Counted from the stretch's first letter, positions 45,571 to 56,954 are shown. The stretch: DNA of 64,000 nucleotides from Henricia sp. BOLD:AAB3569 (GCA_037783545.1 JBBELK010001401.1:78501-142500); one strand, 5' to 3'. Translations and numbers: made by a program. Notes: generated by a model not told the origin, from the sequence alone.

Positions 45571-46742
45571 GTTTAAACAATAGTTACGATGTAAATCGAT
45601 ACGTGTTCAAAAAGGCTTTAAAAATTCATGTTTATGAATGTTGGAAATGGATCATTTGTCTTCTCAGATAAAACCCTAATAATAAAAGCACTAGGACATG
45701 TAGGAAACAAGTTGCTAGTAATATTACGGGTGCTACACTACACACCGATCGAAACAGTATTATCGGCCCTACAATATGTAGCTATGCCTATGGCATGTAC
45801 GTTTGTCAGATTTGGGGTAAAATGCCAAAATGCTGACCTAAAATGTTCTAATTTCAAAACAACTGAACAAATTTATGACATGATACATACCCACAATCGT
45901 ACTGAAGAAACCAATGCAACAAGCAAATATAACGCAACGTTTGTTAGGACAAAGATATAACACTTTATCGGACGGTTTTCGTTGGAGAATACAAGCAACA
46001 GCTTCCACACATGAAGAGAACAAATGAAATGCCCAGCGTGTACGTACGCGGCGTCGGTTCCACAGCCAGACTGGTTCCCATCGCTGCACTACTACACAGT
46101 GTGCAGCAATGGATGCGGGAACCAGGGAAATACAGACCATGCTTTCAACTGGTTCCCAGTCCCTACATGTACACTTTGTTGGCTGTACACGTACAGTACA
46201 TGAAATTTACATACTATTACAAATATGAGACTGGAAACCAGTCTCATGCAATAATGGTGTGGTACATGCATACATAGACTGGTTCCCGTCCACATATTTC
46301 ACACAGGAGAATATAATATATTTTCGCAATAAGCGAACGAATCTATAGGGATCGGGAACCAATCTAATGCATACAAAGTACGGCCGTACGTCTGTGACAG
46401 CACTATAGCAGGGCCGGGTGCACGTTCTTCCCAAGCGGCCGTAGTACAAATCCATGGATTTTGCAAGTGAATTTCAAAGTAAACAAAACAGAGTAAACAA
46501 AACTGCATTTTGTCTTTATATTTTTTTGTTACTGATAGGCATATATAATATAAGTTTTTATTCAATCCCAACAAAAGACAACGTTGGAAAGACGTGAAAC
46601 CAACGTAAGGTTTCCAACATATTCTACTTTTCTAGCACAATAAAATCCGACGTTGCTCCAACGTTGGTCCAACAAGTTTTTCCAGCGTCCAACGTGTTGC
46701 GAGTTTCCAACGTTGGACCAACGTTGTCTTGCTACCTGGGTA
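45470..46742 (-). repeat. A-end terminal region of the long transposon
   Basis: About 1.27 kb matching, reversed and diverged, 31374-32487. Order from the tip: five or so CCAACGTTGG-type palindromes (46565-46730), an AT-rich piece with TTGAATAAAAAC, GGGAACCAGT-type repeats (46050-46370), then a conserved 400-bp piece and the TCGA-rich repeats. 46200-46440 has extra sequence absent from the short copy. Confidence 0.85.
46708..46742 (-). repeat. Terminal inverted repeat, A end
   Basis: This is identical over 35 bp to the reverse complement of 34546-34580. It is followed by GACTGTGTCTG, with TA directly after CCTGGG. Confidence 0.9.
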
Positions 46743-47095
46743 GACTGTGTCTGAACAAGGCCTATTTTTGACGTGCCAAGGTGAACCTTTCAGGAATAGT
46801 TGGTACATGATCGGCTTCAGACTTTATGCACAAAACATACCAAACTGGAAATTCTAATTTTTTTTCCACTCAAAAATGTGTTTTTCTCTATCAAATCTGC
46901 ACTTCGTTATAATATAGCTTTGCCGGCAGCTAATTATTGTTCGCTTGTGCGTGGTTTATCGCAACGCGGAGCGCGCTATAGCTGCGCCGGCTGAACCGCG
47001 ACGTGCCTGACCTTTTAATCGCGCAGCCAGAATTAGAAAAGCTCTGATCGAGACACCTGTATAAAGCTTAAGTCACAATTAAAGCGGAGGCCGGG
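46743..47095. other. Intergenic; diverged dispersed repeat
   Basis: No gene is seen. 46805-46915 (CTTCAGACTTTATGCACAAA... TCAAATCTGCACTTC) resembles the reverse complement of 49865-50035 (TCAAACCTTGTGTGCAAAAC... TCAAATCTGCACATTCC). Confidence 0.5.
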
Positions 47096-47520
47096 CGGCG
47101 TGTGCGATTTCTAGGCATCGGCCGGCGTGTAGAGGTCGGCGAAAGATCGCGCGATAGGGCGGTCACAGTCAAAATTAAAAGTGCTCCCACGCTGCCATGA
47201 CGGAATGGGGTCGAATTCTTGGCCGTTTATCGGCCGGTGTCCGGCAGGCACTCGTCCGATGTCCTGCCTGTGTCCCCTGCAAAACCCCGGCCGATGTCTG
47301 GCCGATTTCCGGCCGGGAACCGCCAAGTCGGCCGGACGCCGGGCGGGCCCCCCCTGCCGGACATCGGCCAGGCATCGACCGATTTAGTGGCGATTAGTTT
47401 GCGATGGGAAACGCCGCACCAGGTTTACAAACCGAATTAAAAGTAACTCGATGCCCGCCCGATGCCGAAAAATGACCCGGCAGCCGCAAGGAGTCCCGTG
47501 GGCGCCGGCCGAAAATGCCG
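47096..47520. repeat. CpG-rich tract with degenerate GGCCGATTTCCGGCCGG repeats
   Basis: GC-rich and CpG-rich sequence built of irregular GGCCG(A/G)T, GCCGGACGCC and CCCTGCCGGACATCGG motifs, open in several frames on both strands as expected of such composition. It could be a CpG island or an old satellite remnant. No gene is supported. Confidence 0.6.
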
Positions 47521-48300
47521 AAAAATCCGTCGCAAACCCACCGCAAGCTAATTGTGACTGGGGGGCGGTTTCGCTGGTGGGAAAAGTCCATCCACGTGGT
47601 CTGTTGTGATACACATACCGTACGTACATGTGCATCATTGGCATATGATCTGCACTCTCCCCTTTTGTTAACGCACCAACCCAACCTAAAAACTGAAAGG
47701 AATTCCTTGGAAATTCCTTGGATGATTTAGACTCAACGGGGGAACAATGGTATACCCTCTGCCACATACCGTGCTGCATATGGTGACAGAAGAACACGTG
47801 GATTGACTTTTTCCACTTTTATGAGTGCATGCAACTAAACGTGTTTCCCGTGATAAACGCGCACAATCTTTACATTTTGAAACAAAAATGTGAGGCTGAA
47901 ATGTGACCGAACACGCACATTCAGATTTGGTCACATTTGGATTTACTGCTGCGCGTCAAATGCACTGATTTAAATCATGCCGTTTTTTGTTTTTAATTGT
48001 TCAAGTAGAGAGAAGTTTTACCGATTTTGAAAAAAGAGTAACACAGTTATTTTCTTTATTATTATTTAAATAGTGCTTTCTGGCAAGATGCGGCGCTTTG
48101 GCTTGACTCTTTTGTCAACTTGGAAGACCATGCAACCTTTTGGACAGCTGGCTTGGAGTTACATGGCATACTTGATTTTTTTCTTTCATGTATTGTTCAA
48201 TCACTGAGGTTTGGGGCACCATGGAGCATCATGGCCATTTGCGTACGGGGGGAGAGAACTTTGTGTCAGTTGGGACAGGTACGCAGACGGGAGTAGTTCG
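47521..48300. other. Intergenic, nothing recognised
   Basis: No open frame with protein-like character and no repeat with a second copy in the window was seen. Confidence 0.5.
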
Positions 48301-48459
48301 TCATGATATTTTCTCCGGTGCTGCCTCACTTGTCCGCGCGATGTGTGCAGGATGGAGTTGTTCTTGACCTCGGCAAAACACCACGCGTAATTGCAACCAG
48401 GTAATTAGCCGTTGTTGTGTTACAGCCGTACAATGTATACCGTCTCTAGATCTATACAT

Positions 48460-48580
48460 ACCTTGACAAACTTGACCGTTTTTTTTTACAATGTGTCTTA
48501 ACGTACGAGTTTTAACTTCAAGCTCCTGCAATGTCGCTACTTTGTTACGGTAATTTAGCCGAGTTTCCACCATGTCCACA
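48460..48580 (-). other. Possible first coding exon of an unknown gene (weak)
   Basis: On the minus strand an ATG near 48574 opens MVETRLNYRNKVATLQELEV, continuing to VKKNGQVCQ and a donor-like AAG/GTATGT at about 48461. The start sits at the edge of a small CpG-rich patch (CCGCGGCCGTACC, 48585). No downstream exon could be assigned, so this may be chance. Confidence 0.2.
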
Positions 48581-48805
48581 AGCCGCGGCCGTACCGTGGT
48601 TGCGGCCGCGCCACTAGCTTCATGGGTTCATGGAGGTAGAAGAAGTACCTACATGAACGGTAGGTTCATGCAGCGCCGCGGTTTAAATTCTATACTCGTA
48701 TGCCACTTATTTGTCACAATTTGGACATCACTCTTTTCTTTAAATGACGGAAAAACAAAGGAAGAAGTTTTGTACATGATCATCCAGGTGATATTCACAG
48801 ATTAA

Positions 48806-51640
48806 TTACAGCTTTTAATTACAACTTGGCACTAAGGCAAGTCATAAAAATAAATGGTGTTCATGTATGTAATTTACAATGTATTCCTTATTACCCAAGG
48901 ATCTGTGCATAAAGTCTATGGGGCATGAATGTTTTCACTCGACTTTGATTTTAAAATTCAGAACACCAGAGTAAAACATCTATGCTTTTGTCCCGGCCCT
49001 CTTGGATGCATAGGGTAGCTATGGTGGGGAACAAAGTGATATAGGTGCATTACCTCAAAGCTATAAATGCTACAAACATTATTTTCCACATTGATAACTT
49101 GTATTTTATGCTCTACCTACAGGGGGTATGCCTACTCTTGTGGTAAACAAGAATGCACGAGCTACTGCTTGGAATACAAGTTGCCGTCTAACACAGGTAA
49201 AAACATTTTGTTTTGTTATTGAATCCAACTGTATAAATGTAGAGTACATGATTGGTAAGCTGATTGGTAAGCTGTTACAAATGGCATTATTTCCACTTGC
49301 GATTAAAACCCCCATGTTAATAAAAAGTCTGCTGTGTAGACATTTCAGCCACACAGAGGCAGCATCTCAAAAAAACTTGAAAAGTTCATTCAAAAGACTT
49401 TTTAGAAAACCACCTTTGGTTAATTTTTCAAACAAAATACCATTTTGGACAGAAATGTGGTTTTGGTACTAATGTTATTCTTGTTAGTAAGATTCTTCTT
49501 GTCAATTCATGAGAAGAATTAATTGGCGTCACTACAAATGATGCATTCTACCTTTAATTTCACATTATTTTACATGGCATGAATATAAATACATTTTAGA
49601 AATACACGAACAGGCATAATGCATTAATCACTTAATAAATGTTTGCAACAAATTATTAAAATCTCTTATAACTTTAATTTAATAGTGTGTAGTGTAAGTC
49701 GGTTTAACTTGAAATGTACCATGGAGGAATTGTATACAGTACATAACAAACTAAATCCTAATGCACCGAATTTGATGCAAATGGTAATTATTTTGGCCAC
49801 TTTCTAAATATCAAATGATCCATTCAATCACAAGATCTACTTTTGGTAAGAGTTGAGAAGTTGAGTAGATTTTATTTTCTTTAAAATAACTCGTTTAGCA
49901 TTGGAATGTGCAGATTTGATTGAAAAACCCAACATTTCCAGTGGGAAAAATTTGAGATTTTGTGAGTCAACACTTTGAAATGTTTGAGCCTGTCTGATAT
50001 GTTTTGCACACAAGGTTTGAAGCCACGAACAACTTAATACTTGACCTATTGTTTGAGTAATTTTCTGAGAACTTGATATCTTAAAATTGCTCATGATTCC
50101 CTCCTTTTTTAGAATATTTCTTAAACCTTCATTTTAAAGAGATTTTCTCAAGTTATATATTCTTAAATTTGCTAGTTTTCAATTTTCCCCAAATAACTAA
50201 AGCAATTTCTTTGAAAGTGGAAAAAGGTTTATAAAAATATGGGTGGGTGTAATCCATCCACAATACCGTTATAAAATGTCCGGGTTTTAGGTTTGGTGCA
50301 CATGCATGTAAACTCTGTTTAAATACGCGAGATCAATTCAGAAAAAGCTGAAATCTGCCTAATTTCAGATCAAGTCTGTTTCTAATAGCTTGCATTGGGT
50401 AGAAATGGTACCAGTATCCTTTCCTCTTGGATTTAACCATTTTAGCACGTTTCTATTTTTATTACTTTGGCGTCTTTTGTTAAATAGGTAAGAATTTAGT
50501 ACTCGGACCTCACTAATTTTGTCTTAAAATGATTTATTATACATCAATAAGTGCAAATCTAATGAAGAAACCAAAATTTGGAGGGGAAAAAATATGAAGA
50601 ATTTACTCGGAAAAACCGAGAATATTTCCGACTTGTCCCACCCATAGGCTTAGTTCACGAGGGCTTACGTGACGTCCGACTTGAAAATTCTTTCCAATAA
50701 ATAATTTGATAAAAATAGATGACACTGTACGTCAAATTAGTGGCCTTGTGTGCCGACCTTTGCAGAGTCTTCTTCAAAGTCAAAAATTATAAAAAATAAT
50801 GTACTAATTTTATGGTTTGGTTTTTCATTGCTGAAAGTGATGAAATGAATACACTATTCACGACAATAAATAAACATGCAATTTCACAGGTGGAGTAATT
50901 ATTATAAAATTGTATTCAACTCACTGCATAATGGTGTCCAACAGTATCACACGTGCATGTACGTGCATGTATTTAGACCATACTTTTTCATTAACCTGCG
51001 ATCCAGAGGAAAGGTCTTTATTTGATTGAGTATTGGTGCAATTCTCCCAGTGGCTAATACTATTTTTGCAGGACTTTAGAAACATGTTGGACACATTAGT
51101 TTTGAGATTGTGCTTGCATGGAGTTTAGAAACTCTCGTAATCTCCTGTAGTTTAAAAAAAAATTAAAGGCTTCTAAATATAGAGAAAAACTTCCTTGTAG
51201 AAATTTCAGCCACGTAGATGCAGTAATATAGGCCTACATAAAACGTGCAAAAATCCATGTATGGTTTTTGTGTATGAAGGAATGTTAAAGTTCTGTAGAA
51301 GACTTGTTTAAAACTCCACCTTCAATTGTTAATTTCTTCCACAGAGGTGTAATTTTTCAATGTTACCATTGCAGGCATATGTATTGCAGTCAACACTTTC
51401 AGCTTTTTGTTGTCAACTCTTGAAGTGAAATTTCTGGATAATTTCAAATGATGTTATTGGGGCTTTAAACATGTACATTAAACACAAAGATGGTAGTTTG
51501 TGGTAATTCATTTTTGAAGGTGCATGTAACCCGTTTGCCTCACAGTATTGTAAACACATGTATCCGTTTGCATAACGATTGTTAATAAACATACCAAAGT
51601 TGCTTGCACAAACATTGTTTGCTCAGTGTTCAGACAACAT
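48806..51640. other. Gene-poor AT-rich stretch with diverged repeats
   Basis: No gene is seen. 49328-49450 (ATTTCAGCCACACAGAGGCA... AAACCACCTTTGGTTAATTT) resembles 51195-51360 (ATTTCAGCCACGTAGATGCA... AACTCCACCTTCAATTGTTA). 49865-50035 is the partner of 46805-46915. The rest shows nothing recognisable. Confidence 0.5.
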
Positions 51641-51654
51641 GGCAGTGCCCAAAC

Positions 51655-52110
51655 TACAGGGCATCATTGCAACAGTTGTATCCCTTTGAGTCTTCTGTTT
51701 CTTGTGTAGACACAATTCTCTACAAAATTACTGAGTTTAAATGATTCATCCAGTTGAAACGATTTCAAACTGCTAAAATATGGTAGCAGAGAATTTTCAG
51801 ACTTAAAATGTAATGGATTCAGCTTGGACAAGATCCGTTGTAATTTCAGTTTCTGTATGCCATACAAATAATTCCAAAATTGTTTAGGATTAGTGGGCAA
51901 CAGGTGTTTGTTAAAATATAATTTTATTTTGGATTTTCAACTATGGGTTTCTTCTATGACTAGCTACAAATGGTGCCCGGCACCTTCTATAAAGAGTTTA
52001 AAATGCGAAAAGGTAGCTTCTTTGTGCACATACAGTGGTATAATCCTTTCATTCTTGTGTAAAATCAATCCATTAAACTGTTTGGTAATGGCCATGATTG
52101 GATGCGGGTA
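51655..52110 (-). pseudogene. LINE retrotransposon fragment (segment before the reverse transcriptase)
   Basis: The minus strand encodes LPTNPKQFWNYLYGIQKLK and, just upstream with two stops, HFKLFIEGAGHHL... KIKLYFNKHL. The pattern 'HFK..R...AK..YFN..L..NPKQFWNYL' is typical of the stretch between endonuclease and reverse transcriptase in non-LTR retrotransposons of the jockey/CR1 kind. Stops and lack of continuation show a dead fragment. Confidence 0.55.
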
Positions 52111-52908
52111 AAATTTAATCACTGTGTTTGGGTTTTATGTTATTTTTGTTTGAATGTTGCCTCGTCTATCATGCAAAGTTTTTTACACTGCCCTCATTAA
52201 TATTTTGTGCCTTTGGCTTTTGTTTGTGAATCTGGGTGTGCTTAAAATTTATTTACCCCTACAACCATACACTCGGTAGTGCCATAAATGGGATATGAAT
52301 TTAAAGCGATTTGAAAATCTGCACATCAATACAAAAGAATAGGTCTACACACTTGCATCTCAATGAAAATTTGAATATATATAGTTAAACTATTCAACAG
52401 AATTAAACCAAAATATTGAGACGTAGAGTACAATGTGCAAACTTAGAGTATTCCAACTTTGGGCTGGTCGAAATGACTGACTTAGTTTGTGTTTGTTTTC
52501 TTTTTCTGTAGATATTGTCATTGGATGGTGAGGTGCCAATTATCAAGTTTGTGAAGTCTGTCTCGCTGGTACTTTATAACTACATCATCGCCTGATGGAC
52601 ACTAGCAGAGCATTCCGGATTCCGTGCACTATGCCTGTCTTCGGTAGTCAGGCAGGTCAGTATTTGTCCTTGTAATTTAGTCGTGTAATTATTTTTGGTT
52701 TTTTTTGTTTTTTTGCTTGTTTTTGTTTTGCATAAACTATACCGAGCAACTAAATTAACGCAATTTTTCAGTTAAATCCAAACTAGAAAATGTCTTTTGT
52801 AATTAAGTTAACATCGAGATTTTGCATGACTGTATAAAGCTTCTGTGTGCTGAAAATACTCACTTTCAGATTGACCGCATTTTTCAATCATATTTCTTCT
52901 GTTGCTCG

Positions 52909-53102
52909 GTATGTTATGGCCGAGCGGTCTAGTGCGTCGAACTTAAGTTCCTGTGCTAGTACTAGAATGTGGGTTCGATTCCGGGCCGTGACGGGTTGTG
53001 GCACCTGTGCCCTTGAGCAAGGCACTCAACCACACTTGCTCCCATTCCTGTAATTGGCGGTCCCTCCGCTGTTGGATGTGGTGAATAAACAAATAAATAT
53101 TA
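52909..53102 (+). mobile_element. tRNA-derived SINE (copy 1)
   Basis: The head has an A box, TGGCCGAGCGG, and a B box, GGGTTCGATTCC, spaced as in Ser/Leu-type tRNAs. A core follows with CTTGAGCAAGGCACTCAACC, of a kind shared by many animal SINEs. The tail is AATAAACAAATAAATA. It lacks the 3' acceptor stem of a real tRNA. Confidence 0.85.
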
Positions 53103-55064
53103 CTGTCCACTTGATTTTCTTGTCGAAATGACTGACTTAGGTTCTGTTTGTCTTCTTTTTCTGTAGATATTGTTATTGGATGGTGAGGTGCAAATTATCA
53201 AGTTTGTGGAGTCTGTCTCGCTGGTACTTTATGACTACACCCTCGCCCGATGGAGACTAGCAGATTGCAGTCAGGATTCCGTGCACGCTGCCTTTTTCAT
53301 TAGTCAGGCAGGTCAGTATTTGTCTTTGTAATTTATTCCTGCTGGGGGTTATGTTTATTTGCGTTGTTTATTTTTGTTTTGCATAAACTATACTGAGCAA
53401 CTAAAGTAACTCTTTTTTTCAGTTTAATCCAAACTAGAAAACGTCTTTTGTAATTAAGTTAACATCGAGATTTTGCATGACTGTATAAAGCTTCTGTGTG
53501 CTAAAAATTCCCACTCTCAGATTGACTGCATTGTTCAATCATGTTGCTTTTGTTGCTTGGTATATTACTGCCAACTTGATTTTCTTGTCGAAATGACTGA
53601 CTTAGTTTTAGTTTGTTTTCTTTTTCTGTAGATATTGTCATTGGATGGTGAGGTGCCAATTATCAAGTTTGTGGTGTCTGTCTCGCTGGTACTTTATGAC
53701 TACATCATCGCCTGATGGAGACTAGCAGATTGCAGTCAGGATTCCGTGCACACTGCCTTCATTCATTAGTCAGGCAGGTCAGTATTTGTCTTTGTAATTT
53801 ATTCCTGCTGGGTTAGGGTGTTTATTGGGTTTTTTTGGTTTTGTGTTATTTTTTGGTAGGAACCATGACTGTCAACTTGATTTTCCTGTTGAAATGACTG
53901 ACTATAAGTTTCTTTTTGTTTTTTTCTTTTTTATTGTCATCATATGGCGAGGTGCCAATTATCAAGTTTGTGAAGTCTGTCTCGCTGGTACTTTATGACT
54001 ACATCATCGCCTGATAGACACTAGCAGAGCATTCAGGATTCTGTGCACTATGCGTGTCTGCATTAGTCAGGCAGGTCAGTATTTGTCCTTTTAATTTAGT
54101 CAATGTAATGTTGTCATTTTTGTTTGTTTGTTTTTGTTTTGCATAAACTATACCGAGCAATTGAAGTAACGCAAATTTTCAGTTTAATTCGAACTAGAAA
54201 ATGTCTTTTGTAATTAAGTTAACATCTATATTTTGCATGGCTGTATAAAGCTTCTGTGTGCTAAAAATTCCTACTCTCAGATTGACTGCATTGTTCAATC
54301 TTATTGCTTTTGTTGCTCCACTTGATTTTCTTGTCGAAATGACTGACTTAGTTTTTGTTTGTTTTCTTTTTCCGTAGATATTGTAATTGGATGGTGAGGT
54401 GCCAATTATCAAGTTTGTGGAGTCTGTCTCGCTGGTACATTATGACTACATCATCGCCTGATGGAGACTAGCAGATTGCATTAAGGATTCCGTGCATGCT
54501 GCCTTTCTTCATTAGTCAGGCAGGTCAGTATTTGTCTTTGTAATTTATTCCTGCTGGGTTAGTGTGTTTTGTTTAGGTTTTTTTGTTTGTTTTATTTTTT
54601 GGTAGTAACCATTACTGTCAACTTGAATTTCCTGTTGAAATGACTGACTCTAAGTTTCTTTTTTTTTTTTTTATCGTCATCATATGGCGAGGTGCCAATT
54701 ATCAAGTTTGTGAAGTCTGTCTCGCTAGTACTTTATAACTACATCATCGCCTGATGGACACTAGCAGAGCATTCCGGATTCCGTGCACTATGCCTGTCTT
54801 CGGTAGTCAGGCAGGTCAGTATTTGTCCTTGTAATTTAGTCATGTAGTTAATTTTTAATTTTTAATTTTTTGCTTTTTTTTGTTTTGCATGAACTATACC
54901 GAGCAACTAAATTAACGCAAATTTTCAGTTTAATCCAAAGTAGAAAATGTCTTTTGTAATTAAGTTAACATCGAGATGTTGCTTATCTGTATAAAGCTTC
55001 TGTGTGCTGAAAATAGTCGCTTTCAGATTGACCGCATTTTTCAATCCTATTTCTTCTGTTGCTC

Positions 55065-55255
55065 GGTATGTTATGGCCGAGCGGTCTAGTGCGTCGAACT
55101 TAAGTTCCTGTGCTAGTACTAGAATGTGGGTTCGATTCCGGGCCGTGACGGGTTGTGGCACCTGTGCCCTTGAGCAAGGCACTCAACCGCACTTGCTCCC
55201 ATTCCTGTAATTGGCGGTCCCTCCGCTGTTGGATGTGGTGAATAAATAAATATTA
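55065..55255 (+). mobile_element. tRNA-derived SINE (copy 2, co-duplicated)
   Basis: Nearly identical to 52909-53102, including the AAATAAATATTACTGTCCAC junction. It therefore arose with the 2.16-kb segmental duplication and not by a separate insertion. Confidence 0.85.
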
Positions 55256-55499
55256 CTGTCCACTTGATTTTTCTTGTCGAAATAACTGACTTAGTTTTTG
55301 TTTGTTTGCTTTTTCTGTAGATATTGTCATTGGATGGTGAGGTGCCAATTATCAAGTTTGTGGAGTCTGTCTCGCTGGTACTTTATGACTACATCATCGC
55401 CCGATGGAGACTAACGGATTGCATTCAGGATTCTGTGCACGCTGCCTTTCTTAATTAGTCAGGCAGGTCAGTATTTGTCTTTGTAATGTATTTGTATTT

Positions 55500-56095
55500 G
55501 TATTTTTTAACCATATCCAACAGCAAAAATTTAGCCTTAGGGAACACCAGAGGGCACTACATTTCAATTGGAAAAGTGACCGTCAACAATAACTCTGTTT
55601 TCTACCAGTGAGATAATTGCTTATCAAATGGAGAACATCATGATAAATATTATAGGACGAGAGTTTATACATAAGAAAATTATGGTTGACTCGATCAAAG
55701 GTCTTTGAGAAATCAGTGCAAATAACATCTAACTGCTCTCTCCGTTCAACAGCATGGTAAGCATCTTGCAACAATAAGGTCAGGTTAGAGGAGCAATCTC
55801 TACCGGGGATGAAACCATGCTGCTGCTCGGCGATAGCGGTTTGGACGTGACACATGATCTGTTCACACAGGATTTTCTCAAAGACCTTTGATACCCGGGA
55901 AGAAGAGAAATGGGCCTATAGTTGGCAACATTATGTTTTTTACCAGACTTATGAATGGGTACGATGTTAGCAATTTTCTAAAAAAATGGAAAACATTCCT
56001 CTCTAGTAGCTCTATTAAATATATATGCTAACTGGTTACAAAAAACACTGGCTCATTTGAGCACAAAGCTCGATAGATGGCTCATGTAAGGTTAT
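55500..56095 (-). pseudogene. Non-LTR retrotransposon reverse transcriptase fragment
   Basis: On the minus strand, ANIVPIHKSGKKHNVANYRP, ISLLP and VFEKILCEQI are followed by QHGFIPGRDCSSNLTLLLQD and DVICTDFSKTFDRVNHNFL, then YLTGRKQSYC. These are reverse transcriptase blocks of jockey/CR1-type LINEs. The catalytic YADD block is absent, and a stop and a frame break (near 55895 and 55980) interrupt it. The fragment sits inside the cassette array after copy 7. Confidence 0.85.
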
Positions 56096-56389
56096 GTTTT
56101 TGTGTGTTTGGTTTGGTTATTGGTTTTTGTTTTGCAGGAACTATTACTGTCAATTTGTTTTTGTTATTTTATTGTAGATATTTTAATTGGATGGCGAGGT
56201 GCAAATTTTGAAGTTTGTGGAGTCTGTCGTACTAGTACGTCATGACTACATCATCGCCTGATGGAGACGAGCAGATTGCAGTTGTGACGGTGGATTTAGA
56301 AAGATGAGTACTTTGTTTTTTAAAACTTGGGTCCTAAACAAGAAACTAATCGGCGGCTTAACGCGTCGGCTAAAATATTCGGTTCAAAG

Positions 56390-56505
56390 CTCCCAGAGTC
56401 GGCTGCATTGGCTCCAAACTCCAAGCGTCGGCTCCAAGCATCGGCTCTCGGCTCCAAGCGTCGGCTCCAAGCGTCGGCTCCAAGCGTCGGCTCCAATTGG
56501 TTCCT
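56390..56505 (+). repeat. 13-bp minisatellite GGCTCCAAGCGTC
   Basis: About eight copies, the last three in perfect register, with variants (GGCTCCAAGCATC, GGCTGCATTGGCTCC). Confidence 0.85.
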
Positions 56506-56571
56506 CCCGGATTAGAATCATAGACTTTGTGTTTAATGGGCTGATGCTCTATCATTTGAGCTGTGAAATCT

Positions 56572-56889
56572 ACCGGTAGTCTTTAAACAAGGTGTTGTCG
56601 TAGGCCTTTACTTATCGGTGTTGGCTATATCGCGTGCAACAGTGGCGTCCATTCTAGGATACATCGATATCTTAATAAACAGTCCTTTGGAAACTTCCAT
56701 TGCACGAAAATGCATACTGAAGGGGCCCCCAGTATGCATTTTCGTGCAATGGAAGTGTACAGCCGTACATTAGTAGTTAAGTGGGGGATTTATCCAGTTA
56801 GTGGCCGTCCGCGCACATGTTAAGAACCTGCAAAAGCCAATACCGATAAGTGTAGACTTACTGCGATATTTTGATTGGAGACTACCGGT
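56572..56889. mobile_element. MITE with ACCGGTAGTCT ends and a central hairpin
   Basis: ACCGGTAGTCT at 56572 pairs with AGACTACCGGT ending at 56889. A further inner match is CACTTATCGGTATTGGC against TACTTATCGGTGTTGGC. In the middle, 56693-56719 and 56730-56756 form a perfect 27-bp hairpin. Confidence 0.75.
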
Positions 56890-56954
56890 CGGCATTCATA
56901 GTTAAATTCGGGGAGTCTTATGATTTTTCACTGCATTCGTTGTTCCCGTCAAAA

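Larger units (their letters stand above)
34546..46742 (-). mobile_element. 12.2-kb two-gene DNA transposon, CACTA/EnSpm (CMC)-like, apparently complete
   Basis: The ends carry a perfect 35-bp terminal inverted repeat (34546-34580 and 46708-46742) with tip CCCAGGTAGCAAGACAACG. If the element proper starts at CCC (34548-46740), both flanks carry TA, a possible 2-bp target duplication. Beyond the 35 bp the two ends differ (A end at 46742, B end at 34546), though both are rich in CCAACGTTGG palindromes, reminiscent of the subterminal repeats bound by CACTA-family proteins. The cargo, read from the A end, is an intact 720-codon transposase gene and a six-exon DUF4806-like gene, both minus strand. 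It has itself been hit by MITEs at 35046, 35264, 36782, 38031 and 41974. Assignment to CMC/EnSpm rests on the transposase; the termini do not begin with CACTA. Confidence 0.85.
52440..56320 (+). repeat. Tandem array of eight exon-like cassettes with splice-like borders
   Basis: A ~145-bp segment beginning ATATTGTCATTGGATGGTGA and ending AGTCAGGCAG recurs at 52512-52655, 53167-53311, 53632-53777, about 53932-54074, 54378-54523, about 54674-54814, 55321-55466 and, partly, from 56178. Six start right after a pyrimidine tract plus (T/C)(C/T)GTAG or TTGTAG; copies 4 and 6 lost the AG. The first seven end at GGCAG/GTCAGT, a donor-like border. Between them an intron-like segment with GAACTATACCGAGCAAC and TTAAGTTAACATCGAGAT also recurs. 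Copies 2 and 7 read ILLLDGEVQIIKFVESVSLV-type peptides; the other six have TGA where these have CGA. A higher-order shift of about 2.16 kb relates copies 1-3 to 6-7. This may be a decayed or non-coding multi-exon gene. Confidence 0.75.

Noticed and set aside
45628..45960. 110-codon plus-strand frame in the A-end region
   Set aside because: It lies inside the terminal region shared with the short copy, where the frame is not conserved.
31374..46742. A single 15.4-kb transposon with inverted ends longer than 1 kb
   Set aside because: Internal tips at 33834 and 34546 and the collinear order of parts fit two opposed elements better, one of them internally deleted.
52847..55210. Two 68-codon frames over the SINE copies, and the SINE head as a functional tRNA gene
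   Set aside because: The frames follow the SINE sequence. The tRNA-like part lacks a proper acceptor stem and continues into a SINE core and A/T tail.
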